Part shown: in pieces, positions 10,293 to 21,252 of the stretch
Layout: each line of letters begins with the position of its first letter
How positions within the stretch are numbered: position 1 is the stretch's first letter
Assembly: GCF_947242115.1 (NCBI RefSeq)
Contig: NC_074715.1
Location: forward strand, 51,710,080 to 51,774,079
Direction: 5' to 3'
Source of the DNA: Biomphalaria glabrata
Lineage: Eukaryota > Mollusca > Gastropoda > Planorbidae
DNA length: 64,000 nt
Made by a program: the position numbers and the translations under genes
Notes under the pieces: generated by a model
Told to the model about the DNA's origin: nothing
Database searches by the model: none
The model's input: only the letters and a program-made list of their open reading frames with translations

Positions 10293-10655
10293 GTCTAGTC
10301 GTAATGTCCATCTTTATGTCTAGTCGTAATGTCCATCTTTATGTCTAGTTCTAATGTCCATCTTTATGTCTAGTCGTAATGTCCATCTTTATGTCTAGTC
10401 CTAATGTCCATCTTAATGTCTAGTTCTAATGTCCATCTTTATGTCTAGTCGTAATGTCCATCTTTATGTCTAGTCGTAATGTCCATCTTTATGTCTAGTT
10501 CTAATGTCCATCTTTATGTCTAGTTGTAATGTCAATCTTTATGTCTAGTCGTAATGTCCATCTTAATGTCTAGTCCTAATGTCCATCTTTATGTCTAGTC
10601 GTAATGTCCATCTTTATGTCTAGTTCTAATGTTCATCTTAATGTCTAGTCTTTAT
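10293..10655. repeat. 25-bp minisatellite, about 14 copies
   Basis: The unit taatgtccatctttatgtct plus agtcg repeats every 25 bp. Two variant classes (agtcg and agttc) are intermixed. It lies just upstream of SVWC-B exon 2, so probably in its first intron. Confidence 0.9.
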
Positions 10656-10704
10656 CTTCTTTTACTTCGTAATTGTCCTAACAGTTGAGTCAAAGACTCT
10701 TGGA

Positions 10705-10770
10705 ACTATAGATAGATAGACAGAGAGTCAGACAGACAGACAGACAGACAGACAGATAGATAGATAGACT
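10705..10770. repeat. GATA/GACA microsatellite
   Basis: A compound tetranucleotide run of gata and gaca units. Confidence 0.9.
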
Positions 10771-11390
10771 ATCGTTCGGTAGTTATTTTTTCATTTCGTA
10801 AAATCTAAGAAACAATTTTAAAATTATTCTTTTATTCTAACCGATTCTCTTCTTTAGAAAGATAGGGTATTTGATTATTTATAAATAATCATTATCAACT
10901 ATCATAGATAGTATGAGAGTAATCTGAACCAGGTCTGTAGCAGGTCGCCACCTTGTCAGTTTAATTAGCTTAGGAATTTCGAAACATCGTGGGTGTTATA
11001 AACAAAGAGCCAGTATTTGTATGTATTTTCTGGGAACATAAACATAGAGTTGAAGCTAGTTGCTGAAACAAATGTGATACATACATATATTAGTGAATGA
11101 ATTAAAATGCTACGAAAATAAGGGTGTGCGCCGACCGAGGCTCGAAGCTGTGACTCTGGATTCGACACCACCGCCTTGCGATAACCATCTAGAGTAATCT
11201 AGACCATCGGAATGTCCATAGATGTCCATTAAACATTCTTCTGATCTAGAGTCATATCGCCCTTATGCAAATTACCACCCCAGTGGTCAAAGGTCACAAG
11301 CCCTAGCTAGCCCCACCTCGCAGCATCCGTTCACTAACAACTTCAATAGAGCCGACACAGACAGCCGTTAGGCATGTAGTAGACAAACGA
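10771..11390. other. Spacer, no gene seen
   Basis: AT-rich sequence. The words acatagagttgaagctag and tgctgaaacaaatgt recur at 11745-11790, so both pieces belong to a short dispersed repeat. A block at 11105-11170 resembles a decayed tRNA-like SINE head. No coding exon is recognisable. Confidence 0.45.
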
Positions 11391-11640
11391 AGTGGGAAGC
11401 GTGGTCGAGAGGCTAAGTGCGCTTGAACCTGGCTTGTCTTATTGGCTACCTAGAAGGGGGATCGAGGTTCGACACTCGACTCGGGCAGAGTTGCGTTTAC
11501 TGAGCCCCTAAAGGCAGCACAAAAAAACAATTCCTAGATACCCCCTCCACCCTACTGGTCCACAAATGAGATTGGACCAAAGCGCTCTGAGCATGCTATA
11601 AGCATGAAAGTAGCGCTATATAAAAGCTATAATAAATATA
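11391..11640 (+). mobile_element. tRNA-derived SINE, family A, copy 1
   Basis: The tRNA-like head has an A box in gtggtcgagaggctaagtgc and a B box in gaggttcgacactcgac. The body contains gcctaaaggcagcac in variant form, tggtccacaaatgagattgg and gctctgagcatgctataagc, and the end reads gcgctatataaaagc. Copies occur at 22083-22315 (plus) and 57856-58047 (minus). Confidence 0.9.
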
Positions 11641-12005
11641 TAAATAAACGATGGCTCTATCTAATTGTCTATCTCTCATAATGACAAGCGGACAACATAA
11701 ACACATTACATATAGAGTGGGTATGAGCAATTGAGCTGCGAACGTAAACATAGAGTAGAGTAGAAGCTAGGTGCTGAAACAAATGTAAAACATACATATA
11801 TTAGACATAAATGAATTTCATGTTCGTAGACTATTTTGTCTCTGTTTGGATGCTGTTTTATGGAAAGACACGGAATGATGTGAATGTAGAATTGTGCGAA
11901 TGCGTATGTTGATTGGAAATGAAAGAGGAGAGGTATAGCCAGGAAATGTATTAACATATTAATAATACAAATCTTTGTGCATTCTTTATAACACTATTTA
12001 TTACA

Positions 12006-12590
12006 GTGTACAGTAAACATGCAAAGAAACTGAACCACTTCCACATGACATGTCTGAGAAAAATACTAAATGTCAAATGGCAAGTCAAAATACCAGATAC
12101 TGAAGTCCTTCGAAGAGCGTGTCTGAAAAGCATCCACACAATCCTGATGCAGTCCCAGCTGCGATGGGCAGGTCACGTCTACAGAATGGAAGACCACCGC
12201 ATCCCTAAACGACTCTTGTATTGCCAACTAAGCGAAGGAAAGCGCTCGCAAGGTGGTCAAAGAAAGTGCTTCAGGGACACCCTTAAAGCTTCTCTGAAGG
12301 CGTTCAGCATGGGCCCAGGCACCTGGGAGACAGAGGCACATAACAGAGCATCATGGCGTCGCGCTGTGAAAACTGGCGCATAGGTTGCTGAGGAAAAAAG
12401 AACAACACTGGCAGAAGAAAAACGCCAGAGAAGAAAATCAAGGCAAACGACACTAGCTCCATTTGGAATAACCTGCCCAGTGTGCAGCCGAACATTCCGG
12501 GCTCATATAGGTCTCACCAGCCACATGAGGAGTCATAAAACCCCAGTGCAAATCCCTCAGCCCCCTGGATGACAAAGTGGTCATCATCGA
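12006..12590 (+). pseudogene. LINE reverse transcriptase, C-terminal end with zinc finger
   Basis: The frame carries LNHFHMTCLRKILNVKWQ, LRWAGHVYRMEDHRIPKRLL and ASWRRAVKTGA, the C-terminal part of a non-LTR reverse transcriptase. A TAG at 12381 interrupts it. Beyond that stop, in the same frame, it continues to a C2H2 finger (CPVCSRTFRAHIGLTSHMRS) and a natural stop at about 12570. A (TA)n run at 12608-12626 may be the 3' tail. It is 5'-truncated at about 12000. It belongs to the same general type as the minus-strand remnant at 2460-2935 but is a different subfamily. Confidence 0.85.
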
Positions 12591-12639
12591 ACCACGATGG
12601 ACCAACTATATATATATATATATATAACACTATTTATGT

Positions 12640-13070
12640 TCTTATTTATAAAATACAACTTATTAGTAATGTCTTCATATAGTACTAGGAACTCTCAAGT
12701 TCAAGCTTAAGACTATTCCTTCTATAAAAAGCTTCTTGGTTTTCCCGGAGTTTAAAAAAAAAAAAGAAAAGGTCAAGTTTTTATCTTATAGAGTTCCAGT
12801 GTTTCGTGGAACCTTATAATCATATACGAAAAGATCATTTCTGACTAATAAGTAATTTGTGCCGTGGTTATGACACATGGCAGATAAACCTCCAGCAGAC
12901 AACTGTTTTGTCTGCTTTAGTTGTGAGAAAATATGCAGGTCAGAACTGGGTTTGCGTAGTCATTGCACACATCCTTAGTCTTCGGAATAGTTCGGATACG
13001 AAGCCATTGTCATTATTATAGATAGAATTTCAATTTAGGAATTGCTTATTCAGTTTTTGAAACTTATGTA
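12640..13070. other. Spacer, no gene seen
   Basis: AT-rich. Around 12790-12812 gagttccagtgtttcgtgga recalls the MITE family at 8541, but too little remains to define an element. Confidence 0.4.
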
Positions 13071-13072
13071 CA

Positions 13073-14850
13073 TAGACGTTCAATTAGCGCGCCGTCTTCT
13101 AAGATTGGATCTATGAGCCTATCATTACAATTTTATACACTCTGAGTAGATTTTTAATTTGTATAAATATAATAACCTTTAAAATTAAATTTGGTCTGGA
13201 GTTAAACACATTCTTGAACACACGTTTGCCAGCGGGAATTCCCATATCTTGATGGTTAAAACGTACCGTAATATAGACTATAGACGTTCAATTTGCGCGC
13301 CGTCTTCTAAGTTTCGATCTATAGGCCTATCATTACAATTTTATACACTCTGAGTAGATGTATAATTTGCTTAATCTTGATTTTTTTCCGGCAGAGGGGG
13401 GGGGGGGAGGACGGATTGGGGCCGGGAGAAATGTTCCATTTTATTATTTCATTTATTAGTTAATAGCAAAAGATACTATTAGATGCTTCCGCGCCGTACT
13501 CAACAACGTAACTAGGGATTTCGGGACCCGTGGGGAGCGGGGGGGGGGGGGGGGGGGTTTCGACCTTTTTAGGGGCCCCTGCATTTTGAAATTCGAAATC
13601 GTGAAATATGATAATGTACTTAATAAAATCAAAATTTCAAACGGCACAGTATATAAGTAATTTTTTTTTTAAATTATTAGATCATTTAAAATATCATGAA
13701 GAGTCTTTTAATGAATAATTCCGTTGTTTATTGGCAAGATAATGCACAGGTGACAAATCTCAATTCATATCGCCTCAAGTCGTGCTTTCTGTGCAGCGAA
13801 GTCACCTTTAACATCATCTAGATCAACACTGTCTGGTACTGTTTACGCCACCTAAACAGCTAGATTACATGGACGTGGTATAATATTTAAAGCAAAAAAA
13901 AAAAAAAATTAGTACATTCATTTTGGGCGACTTTCAAATTTTGGACCCCTCCCCCCCCCCCAGCCACCCCACTGACATTACTGCGCAATGGTTGGCATCT
14001 GCCACTGGCAATGTCAGAAGCCTGTTCCAACCTGATGTCTACTACTTTGAGTTTCTCCATGAAGCTATGGCACCAGGTCAATCTAGTCCCTAGGTCAATT
14101 TAGTCATGTCAATCCCTGACTTTAAACTCTCCCAAGATGGTTTTTTTTTCTGGCTGATTCAGGCAACCCATACCCATCTAATAGTGATTGGAACTTTTGG
14201 TATGCGTAATTCATTATGTCTGAGGACATATCTCGCTCGCCTCATGAAAAGTGTGAGGACTCCTCGGAGTTTATCTGTATCACTATATATAAAACATAAA
14301 TATATACATAATATATATATAATATAAATATGTATATATTTCTAATTAGTTTATCTAATTAATTAGCTGTCATTCCAAATCTTCCTCTTTTTTTTTTCTT
14401 ACGAACTTTTTATGTTCACGTTTGTCTTCTTATCGCTTTCTTTTCTTTATCTATGTTTCTGTAATTTAAAACAACACAAACGCCCATGAGCTATCTCCCT
14501 GGCTAGACACAAACTGTCCAGATTATTGTTTAATTGGTGTCTACTTTTTTTTTCCACTCCTTGTTAACACGATAAAAGGATTTTTGCCTAAGAGAGTTGT
14601 TTTTTTTAGAGAATCCCTATCAATATGTTTTATACTTTAATCTATGTCTGCAATACTATATATCTCAATTGTCAGCTAATTAGCCTTTTTTTTTGGTAGC
14701 TAGTTAATAGCTTTGCATACACAAAGAAATAAAAATTCTTTGGTTTATTTAACTTATACTATGGTGAACTTAAATGAGTTTTATATATGGGCTATATATA
14801 CGATAAGCTGATCTAAGCTGAGATAATTTAATTGGTTCGAACAAATGAAA
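13073..14850. repeat. Dispersed repeat, copy 1 of a 1.5-kb duplicate
   Basis: From about 13160 to 14850 the sequence is collinear with 62515-64000 at roughly 90 percent identity by eye, with indels (one of about 115 bp near 14285-14400 absent from the other copy). A block of about 88 bp (gacgttcaatt, gcgcgccgtcttctaag) is present twice within copy 1, at 13073 and 13286. Inside are a hAT-like MITE (13501-13974) and a decayed LINE 3' end near 14110-14280. Confidence 0.85.
13501..13974. mobile_element. hAT-like MITE nested in the dispersed repeat
   Basis: The ends are imperfect inverted copies: CAACAACGTAACTAGGG at 13501, and CAGTGGGGTGGCTGGGG read inverted from 13974. The flanks gccgtact and acattact may be an eroded 8-bp target duplication. 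In the second copy (62792-63261) the ends CAACTGCGTAACTAGGG and CAGTGGCGTTGCTAGGG and flanks gccttact and acattact are closer. Long G and C runs lie just inside the ends. No transposase frame. Confidence 0.6.
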
Positions 14851-16168
14851 ATTTAGTTTAACTACAACTCTCCACTTGAGCATTACAGGCAGAGGCGTAG
14901 GGGGAGGGCAAGGGGGGGGGGCACGATGTCCAGGGCGCCACATTCAGGGGTGTAACACAACTGGGTTTTTCGAGTGTGTAATTCATCACTTAGTGTTTCC
15001 TTACTTACAAATGTTCTGTAGAGCTTGCAACTTGTGTAGCATAGCAGATATTTAAAAACATTAACTGACTCACTTGTCAGCAGACTATAGATCTATTTAT
15101 TGAATAAATAACTTGGCTGAACCAGCCGCAAAGGCTAAGGCAAAATGTACACTCCAATACTAAAATCACAAATATAGTTACAGCTTCATGTTCAGAATAA
15201 AATCATAGTTCTTTACAACATACATATTCCCGCCAAAAACTATCCACGTCATACAATGTAGGGGGGAAAGCTACGTATAGCTTCGCGCCACACTTTCATG
15301 GAGGACCGCCGGAAGTGGGCACCAGGTGGGAGAAGCCTTAAGACACCAGGTGGGAGAAGGCTTCAGACATTGCCAGTGACAGATCTTTTGTGGAGACAGC
15401 TTGCCGCCAAATGCGCCGAACGGCGCGGGAGGACCTAAGTCTAAGTAACTCAATGTCCGCACTAGCTAAGAAACGTTTTAAGAGATAACTTAATTTGAAA
15501 CAAAAATATTTTGGGTAAGTCACGGTAAGTGTACTTTAGGTGAAATATCACCAACGGTAAAAAAAAAATAGGCTGCGCCAAAACGTCCTGCTCCGATATC
15601 GGAAAAAGGGGGGGGGGGGGTAATAATGATGAAGCACGCTCATTGGAGGTGTTGAAATAATACAACACTCCTCATGTGGGAAGTTAGAATGATAAAAAAA
15701 ACTCCTCATGGGAGGAGCTAAGAATGAAACAGCACATGCCTCCCCCCCCCTCCGTATTTTTCCAACCATTTCTTGATATTAAAACCCTCAAGGCTAAATT
15801 ATATATGGCTTTAATAATGTAAACTACTGTTTATATGTTTCATTTTTTAAATTTTAAACTTCTCTGCAAAAGATTTTAACAAAGTCTAATGTTTCGAAAA
15901 AAAAAAAAAAAGAAAAAAAAGCGCAAGCAAATAAAAATTGTGCTATTCAATAAATTATATTTTTTTTTTACAATTTATATATTTAATACTTTAATTAAAT
16001 TTTTCTACTTTATAGCGAATGAAAAGTATAAGAAGGAAATGTATAATTCTAGTTATTTGTTGAATTAATTTTGAAACAGTTAACTCAAAGTTTGTTATAA
16101 CAAATTGTTTTAGACTTAGGTGATTATCTTTGTAGTCCTACTAAACAAAAAGACATTAAAACATAAAT
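14851..16168. other. Region upstream of the SMB gene; hAT-like end at 14891
   Basis: At 14891 CAGAGGCGTAGGGGGAGGG with a long G run looks like a hAT terminus. A similar end in inverted orientation lies at 19800-19868, where the read-back is CAGAGGCTTGGGAGGGGAGG. At 15310-15370 caccaggtgggagaag occurs twice. The short minus-strand frames at 15271-15769 have no recognisable domain. Sequence from 15780 to 16168 is very AT-rich and may hold the promoter or 5' UTR of the next gene. Confidence 0.4.
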
Positions 16169-17884
16169 ATGATGCTAAATACAGTTTCAAAATATTGGAA
16201 GACGTTCTACTCTCTCTACGCTCTCCAATGCGCAGTCAATCAACAAAACGCTGCACGTGAACCTTTCGGTAATTACACTTCTCAACAAGATGTAGATCTA
16301 GATCTAAATAGGTTTACTTTCGAAAATCTAGATTTGAGTTCCTGTTATAACCTTTGCTACCAGTGGCGGATAATTCCATGTTCTTGCGATGTCAGATGCC
16401 CCGTGCTTGGAAATTGTTGTGAAGATTTTACTAGTGAATGTCCGGAAACCTTTCGGGAAAGCCAGGCCATCTTCGATCAATTCTCAACTGCTAAAGTAAA
16501 ATGTGAATTTAATATTCTAATGATCTCAGCTTGTCCAGACAATGGCAATACTTCTAGGGGTTCTGCCACATCAGGTGAAACACTGGATAAATATAGAACT
16601 TTTAGAGAAGTAAACTTCAGTAATAATGTTAATAATACATTTTTGGATAAAGTCATTAAAACTTTACATGTGACTGACCTATTCACTAGTTTTACCTATG
16701 TCAACTCTGAAGTTTTTACGTGTTACGCTGAGAGCAGATCAGAACCTGTCTTCTGGGACATTGTTCTGAGTTCAGGCGCTGACGGTTTTAATCTCAATGA
16801 CAAATATCTAAATACCAGCTACTTACACTCCGAGAACATGGCATTCAAACCCCCTGCTTTTTTAAAAAATAGAATTGAATTTGCAACATGTTTCCTTCAC
16901 AGTGTCTCCAAATGTCCCGAAGATGTTGGCGAAGATTCTCGGCTTGTGAAAAGCTGTTCATCTTTCTATTCATTCGTGAAATTCCAGGAAACAGTCTTCA
17001 ACAACCATTATTGTGCATTTTGTAATGGCTTCAAAACAAGCTACGCAATGCAAAAATCCGATGTCCCTAATATTTTCTCTTACAACGATTTAATTTTCTC
17101 GGTAACTATGTCGCTTGGAAGTTCCAGACTTGTAGTAACTCAGAAGGAGTCATATTCGGAAACGGTTTCATCCGACTGGCTGAAGATAGAGTGCAGCTTA
17201 AACAAAGCTTCCGGCTTTGAAAATTTGTTTCCTTGCCAACTACAATCTTGCTCTAATTTTGGCCATATAATAGACGGACAATGCAAAGACTCTATGATAT
17301 TGCTTTTCGCTTTTCCGGTGGCTGATTTCCCTGTTTCTGAGCACGATAGTCTTTGGAACTACATCCGGTGTTATCTTCATGAGCGTCTTCAACTCCGCGT
17401 ACAGGAGAGTAAACAATTTCCAAGTCTTGAAGATTTTAAGTTGCGAAAAAAAGAGTTTCTCATTTTTACATTTCAAATGTTTCGTACGTCCTCGAAGGGT
17501 TTTTTTCTCACAGAGTTTTGGCGAAAAAGCTATTTTCAAGATATAGTAAGCCTGACTTCTTCGGTGTTCACTATCATGAAATATTTAAAAGGAACAAGAC
17601 TCAATAGGAGATTTCCATTCAAAAAAACTGCTATCGACTACAGCACAACACAAGTTTGTTTTGGCATATTTCGAGAGAATAAAGTGATAGCAGGTGAACA
17701 AGTTTCTAACAGTGATATATCATGCACCGATGTACGCATTAACGAGTCATATTTGTTAGATAAAAAGAAATCAATGATGAATTTGACTTGTAGAGAATAT
17801 TTGATATCCTCTGAAGGTTCATTTCTGATTACTGCACATTTATTGACGTTAACTTTGTACATTTTTAGAGTTTTTCTTTTTTAA
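16169..17884 (+). CDS. Somatomedin-B ectodomain protein, single exon, hydrophobic C-terminal tail
   Basis: 571 residues in one frame. Cysteines 59, 63, 71, 73, 77, 83, 84 and 91 (SSCYNLCYQW, CSCDVRC, GNCCEDF) form a somatomedin-B domain, a small disulphide-rich extracellular module. The remaining region has many cysteines and N-glycosylation sequons, and a YCAFCNGF motif near residue 285. That resembles the N-terminal ectodomains of lophotrochozoan methuselah-like or adhesion-type receptors. The protein ends with about 20 hydrophobic residues (FLITAHLLTLTLYIFRVFLF) and a stop, where such receptors would continue into seven helices. It may be anchored by one helix or by GPI (SSEGS precedes the tail), or be a receptor cut short. 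The N-terminal segment is a weak signal peptide, so an upstream exon is possible (tttatag|CG at about 16013). No close poly(A) signal was seen. The open frame over 1.7 kb argues that it is real. Confidence 0.75.
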   Translation: MMLNTVSKYWKTFYSLYALQCAVNQQNAAREPFGNYTSQQDVDLDLNRFTFENLDLSSCYNLCYQWRIIPCSCDVRCPVLGNCCEDFTSECPETFRESQAIFDQFSTAKVKCEFNILMISACPDNGNTSRGSATSGETLDKYRTFREVNFSNNVNNTFLDKVIKTLHVTDLFTSFTYVNSEVFTCYAESRSEPVFWDIVLSSGADGFNLNDKYLNTSYLHSENMAFKPPAFLKNRIEFATCFLHSVSKCPEDVGEDSRLVKSCSSFYSFVKFQETVFNNHYCAFCNGFKTSYAMQKSDVPNIFSYNDLIFSVTMSLGSSRLVVTQKESYSETVSSDWLKIECSLNKASGFENLFPCQLQSCSNFGHIIDGQCKDSMILLFAFPVADFPVSEHDSLWNYIRCYLHERLQLRVQESKQFPSLEDFKLRKKEFLIFTFQMFRTSSKGFFLTEFWRKSYFQDIVSLTSSVFTIMKYLKGTRLNRRFPFKKTAIDYSTTQVCFGIFRENKVIAGEQVSNSDISCTDVRINESYLLDKKKSMMNLTCREYLISSEGSFLITAHLLTLTLYIFRVFLF

Positions 17885-18233
17885 AGTATATGTAGTAATG
17901 TAAATTGGAGGGGGGAGGAGGTATCTTTCAGAGAGTTTTCGTGCTGCTTTTAGGCGCCCAAAGAACACACGTCTGCTCGAGTTCAAACCCAAGCCCTAAG
18001 CTATTCGAGATATAGGGCCCCTTGTCCACCTAAGGTCATTTTGTCTAAGCTCTTATCTTCTACATGATTGAAACTATCCATGGAAATATTTGGGGGTGGG
18101 CTCTTAGGAAATTAGGGGCCCTTATATGTTGCCTATAGGACAGGTAACTCCAGCACAGGTAACTCCAGCACAGGTCTTGTTTTAGGCTGGATTTAATTTC
18201 AATGAAAATGTATTACAAAATAACTACACATAA
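17885..18233. other. 3' flank of the SMB gene, no further gene
   Basis: Contains two short direct copies of acaggtaactccagc near 18140-18172. Nothing else is recognisable. Confidence 0.4.
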
Positions 18234-18495
18234 TGGAGGCGTAGTGGTTGAGGGGTAAAGCGATTGGCTTTCTAACTGTGGGGTCAAGGGTTTGAAACCT
18301 GGTGAACACCGGACTTGTTTTTATTTTGCGCTATAGGAGTTCACCTATCTCATATTGGTACCTGGCATTAGTTGGGGGAAATGGTAAAGGCGGTTGGTCG
18401 TTGTGCTGGCCACGAGAAGCCATCGTTAATCTTAGGCCACAGAAACAGATGACCTTTACATCATTTAACGAATAGAGCGCAAGGTCTGAAAGGGA
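18234..18495 (+). mobile_element. tRNA-derived SINE, family B, copy 2
   Basis: Head: gtagtggttgaggggtaaag and a B-box region gggtttgaaacctgg. Body: ggtacctggcattagttggg, tggtcgttgtgctggcc, gccacagaaacagatgacc. It is in the same order as the copies at 5768 and 29890. Confidence 0.85.
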
Positions 18496-18846
18496 AACTA
18501 CATAAAATAATAGCTTCGATCTTAGTTCTATCGCCAAGAAAAGTTATCTCTACAGATTAACACCAGCACTAGACACTGTGTGTTTAATATGATTGTTTTA
18601 TTGCTGTTTTAAAATATGAAGTATAATAATGAGCCCACAATATATATCGTGTTATGAACATAATGATAACTGAGTCGAAAACCATGTCCGCTTAGTATGG
18701 CTTTAATACACTGAATGACTACACAACACACATTTCGTGAACACATTCTCACGGACGAGTTACAAGAACGACAACCAATACAGCATATACTTTTCAGAAC
18801 GTATCGGTATATGGTCCGGAACATTTCTCAATCCATATACTAGATT

Positions 18847-19320
18847 CAGGGGGGGGGGGTGACTGGCTATATGGGCATTCGGGCAAATGCCCGGTGGGCC
18901 GGTACCCAAATGGGCCGGTAGGCAGGCATCAAATTGTTAAAGCCTTATAAAAACTGTGTAAAAAGGGCCCTCTGAGCGTTGTGTTAAAAAAAAAACGTTT
19001 GCAGACTCTACAGTGTAATACTATTTTAATTTAACAAATTTTCCTAATATTGTGATAGCCTACATCCGTAGATAGTGCTACTAGTAAGACTTCATCCTTT
19101 TAGGGCCTACACATTTAGCGATTAAAAAGCAACATAAGGCATATATTTGTATACAGATTTAAAGTTCACTGTATGCATGGATATCGATACATTATCAAAC
19201 TTAATATAATGACCTCGAGGACAGGTAGCCTAGGTCTAGAATGCCATCATATGATATACAAGTTATTGGCCGGATTGTATAGAAATGCCCGGGCCGATTT
19301 CGACACCCAGTCCGCCCCTG
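18847..19320. mobile_element. hAT-type MITE with perfect 8-bp target duplication
   Basis: The element begins CAGGGGGGGGGGTGACTGG and ends CCAGTCCGCCCCTG, which inverts to CAGGGGCGGACTGG. It is flanked on both sides by actagatt (18839-18846 and 19321-19328). The 8-bp duplication and CAG-G-G ends are hAT hallmarks. It is 474 bp long with no transposase. The element at 31036-31459 is the same family. Confidence 0.9.
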
Positions 19321-19328
19321 ACTAGATT

Positions 19329-20839
19329 TGTGGGAATCTTACATGTTTCATAGCCTCTCAATGAGTTGATAAAGACATTTAGGGCAACAATTTGAATTAT
19401 TGAAACGACAATAATTTTTCCTTCATTTAGGCTTTTTCCACCATAACTATTCTAATCAATGTTGTTCTCTAGCTTATTGTTTCATGACATTATAGATATC
19501 TTCTCCTGTTGTGTGAACTACTAAAGGCTGACGAAATAAAAATACGTCAAGAATTTTTTTGTTTCGTATCTAACAAAACGCCATAGATTTGCAAATTTTG
19601 AAATATCAACATCAACTTGAACCCACTGTAAATAAGCCCTCCATAAATGTTCTACAATACTAGAGAGTTAAAATTCGTGGTTATCCTAACCATTTCTAAA
19701 CCATACATAGGGAAATTAAAGGTACTTTTCGAAACGCGTAATGAGTGAAGATCTAGAGTACCATTTGACATGAACATCACATAGAAATATAGACTGTCTG
19801 TGCCCCCCCCCCAGTGTGGCACTCAGGGCATCGTGCCCTCTTCCCTCCCCTCCCAAGCCTCTGCCTTTCACTATACATGGCAAAGCTTTAAAACTACTCT
19901 CTAGAACCATTTATATTGGTACATCAAAAACTATAAAACTCTTAGAGTTTAGTTATCAGTTATAGTTATTAGTGGACTTCTTGTGTGCTATTCTAATGTA
20001 CGATTATCGAATGCAATAAAATATGGAACCCTTTTGAAGTTAAATAAAATCTATATTTCTTTCCTGATCTGTGTTAAATTTATTTTTTGAATGAATAATA
20101 GAATCTATTATGAGTATGTAGAAATTTAAAATTAAATAATACTAAAGAATGTGAATTAAAACTTTTTGATAATTTATTTTAATATATTAACAGAACATAA
20201 CGAATGGGTATTTATCAGCAGTTAATGAGGCGCTATACGTACCTCCACCAACGTCTTCCCGTACACCTGGAGATACCACTTTGGGAGACACTGGCGTAGG
20301 GCATAATTAGGCCTACTTCTCTTTTAAAGTAACGAATGTAAGTTAAGATATCCTTTCGACTCGGTGGAGAAGCGCTAGGCTTCCAAGCTGAGAGGTCCAG
20401 CAGTAATTGAATCTTCTAAGTGAGAAAAATATTGTTTTTTTTTAACTATTAGACTATACATATATATATATATATATATAATGGTGTGCTGGCAAACACT
20501 GGTCTACGCCAATAAATAATTGTGCGAGGTTTCAACTTGATCCAAGAATGGGTGTGTCAGAAATAATGTGTGTGTAAACATTTACCGGACAGACATACAG
20601 AAAGACAGACAGAATTGATAAAATCTTTATAAAAAGAGTAAGAGTTGAGACTTAAACGATGTCTGGAAAACGTTAATTTAGATACATGATAAAATAAATT
20701 TACCTTTTGAGTAATTGTAAATTAAGAAATACAATATAAATAAGAAACATAACACAAAATATATGACAAGACATCTGTATTATTTTAATATTACATTTAC
20801 ATAAACTTGATGTCTATAATATTTCCCTTATAAGTCGTC
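19329..20839. other. AT-rich spacer, no gene seen
   Basis: Contains the inverted hAT-like end at about 19800-19868, a (TA)n run at 20460-20480, and a stretch at 20270-20300 recalling the end of a dispersed repeat. No coding exon is recognisable. Confidence 0.4.
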
Positions 20840-20924
20840 TTTATTTTTTAACATAAAAATCTTTACATTCTTAATAGCTTTGGCGGAGTAATGAACTAGA
20901 TCGGTGACGTAATGGATTCTATTT

Positions 20925-21252
20925 TTACCCCCTTCTATTTACTTGAGGTTTTTGTGCAGGTTTGGGTACCGGATTTGGTGTAGGCCTAGAGGCAGGTTTA
21001 GGTGTAGCCCTTAGCGCAGGTTTCCTTGTTGGCTTGGGTGTCGGTTTCTTTGCGGGCTTAGGTGTAATTTTTATTTTTGTGACAGGAGCGTTTGTGCTGG
21101 CCGTTATAGTTGGAGTCTGTAGCTTAGATGGGTGGAAGCCAGCGGATCCTATGCAGTAAAAGACAGGCTCGCAGCATTCTGGGTAGTTGGCACTGTCGTT
21201 AGTCTGAAGGTAGCATCTGGTGCTGTTATTTTCTACGGCAAAAACACCACAG
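20925..21252 (-). CDS. SVWC-C: terminal exon of an SVWC protein with a Pro/Lys/Thr-rich tail
   Basis: The exon starts at 21252 after the acceptor tattcacag|CTGTGG in the same phase as the last exons of SVWC-A and SVWC-B. It encodes CGVFAVENNSTRCYLQ, then NYPECCEPVFYC, the C-terminal half of the SVWC domain. It continues about 60 residues as a proline-, lysine- and threonine-rich tail (KPTPKPTRKPALRATPKP) to a TAA at 20925. An AATAAA signal lies 80 bp further on (20840-20845). The basic repeat-like tail, absent from the paralogues, could be an O-glycosylated or matrix-binding extension. Upstream exons were not found between 21.26 and 22.5 kb and may lie beyond the LTR element. Confidence 0.8.

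Noticed and set aside
12304-12495. Minus-strand frame across the LINE end
   Set aside because: Antisense shadow of the LINE C-terminus.
10204-16160. Search for the signal-peptide exon of SVWC-B
   Set aside because: Candidate ATG-to-donor stretches (for example the one near 14995-15050) encode no hydrophobic leader in phase 1.
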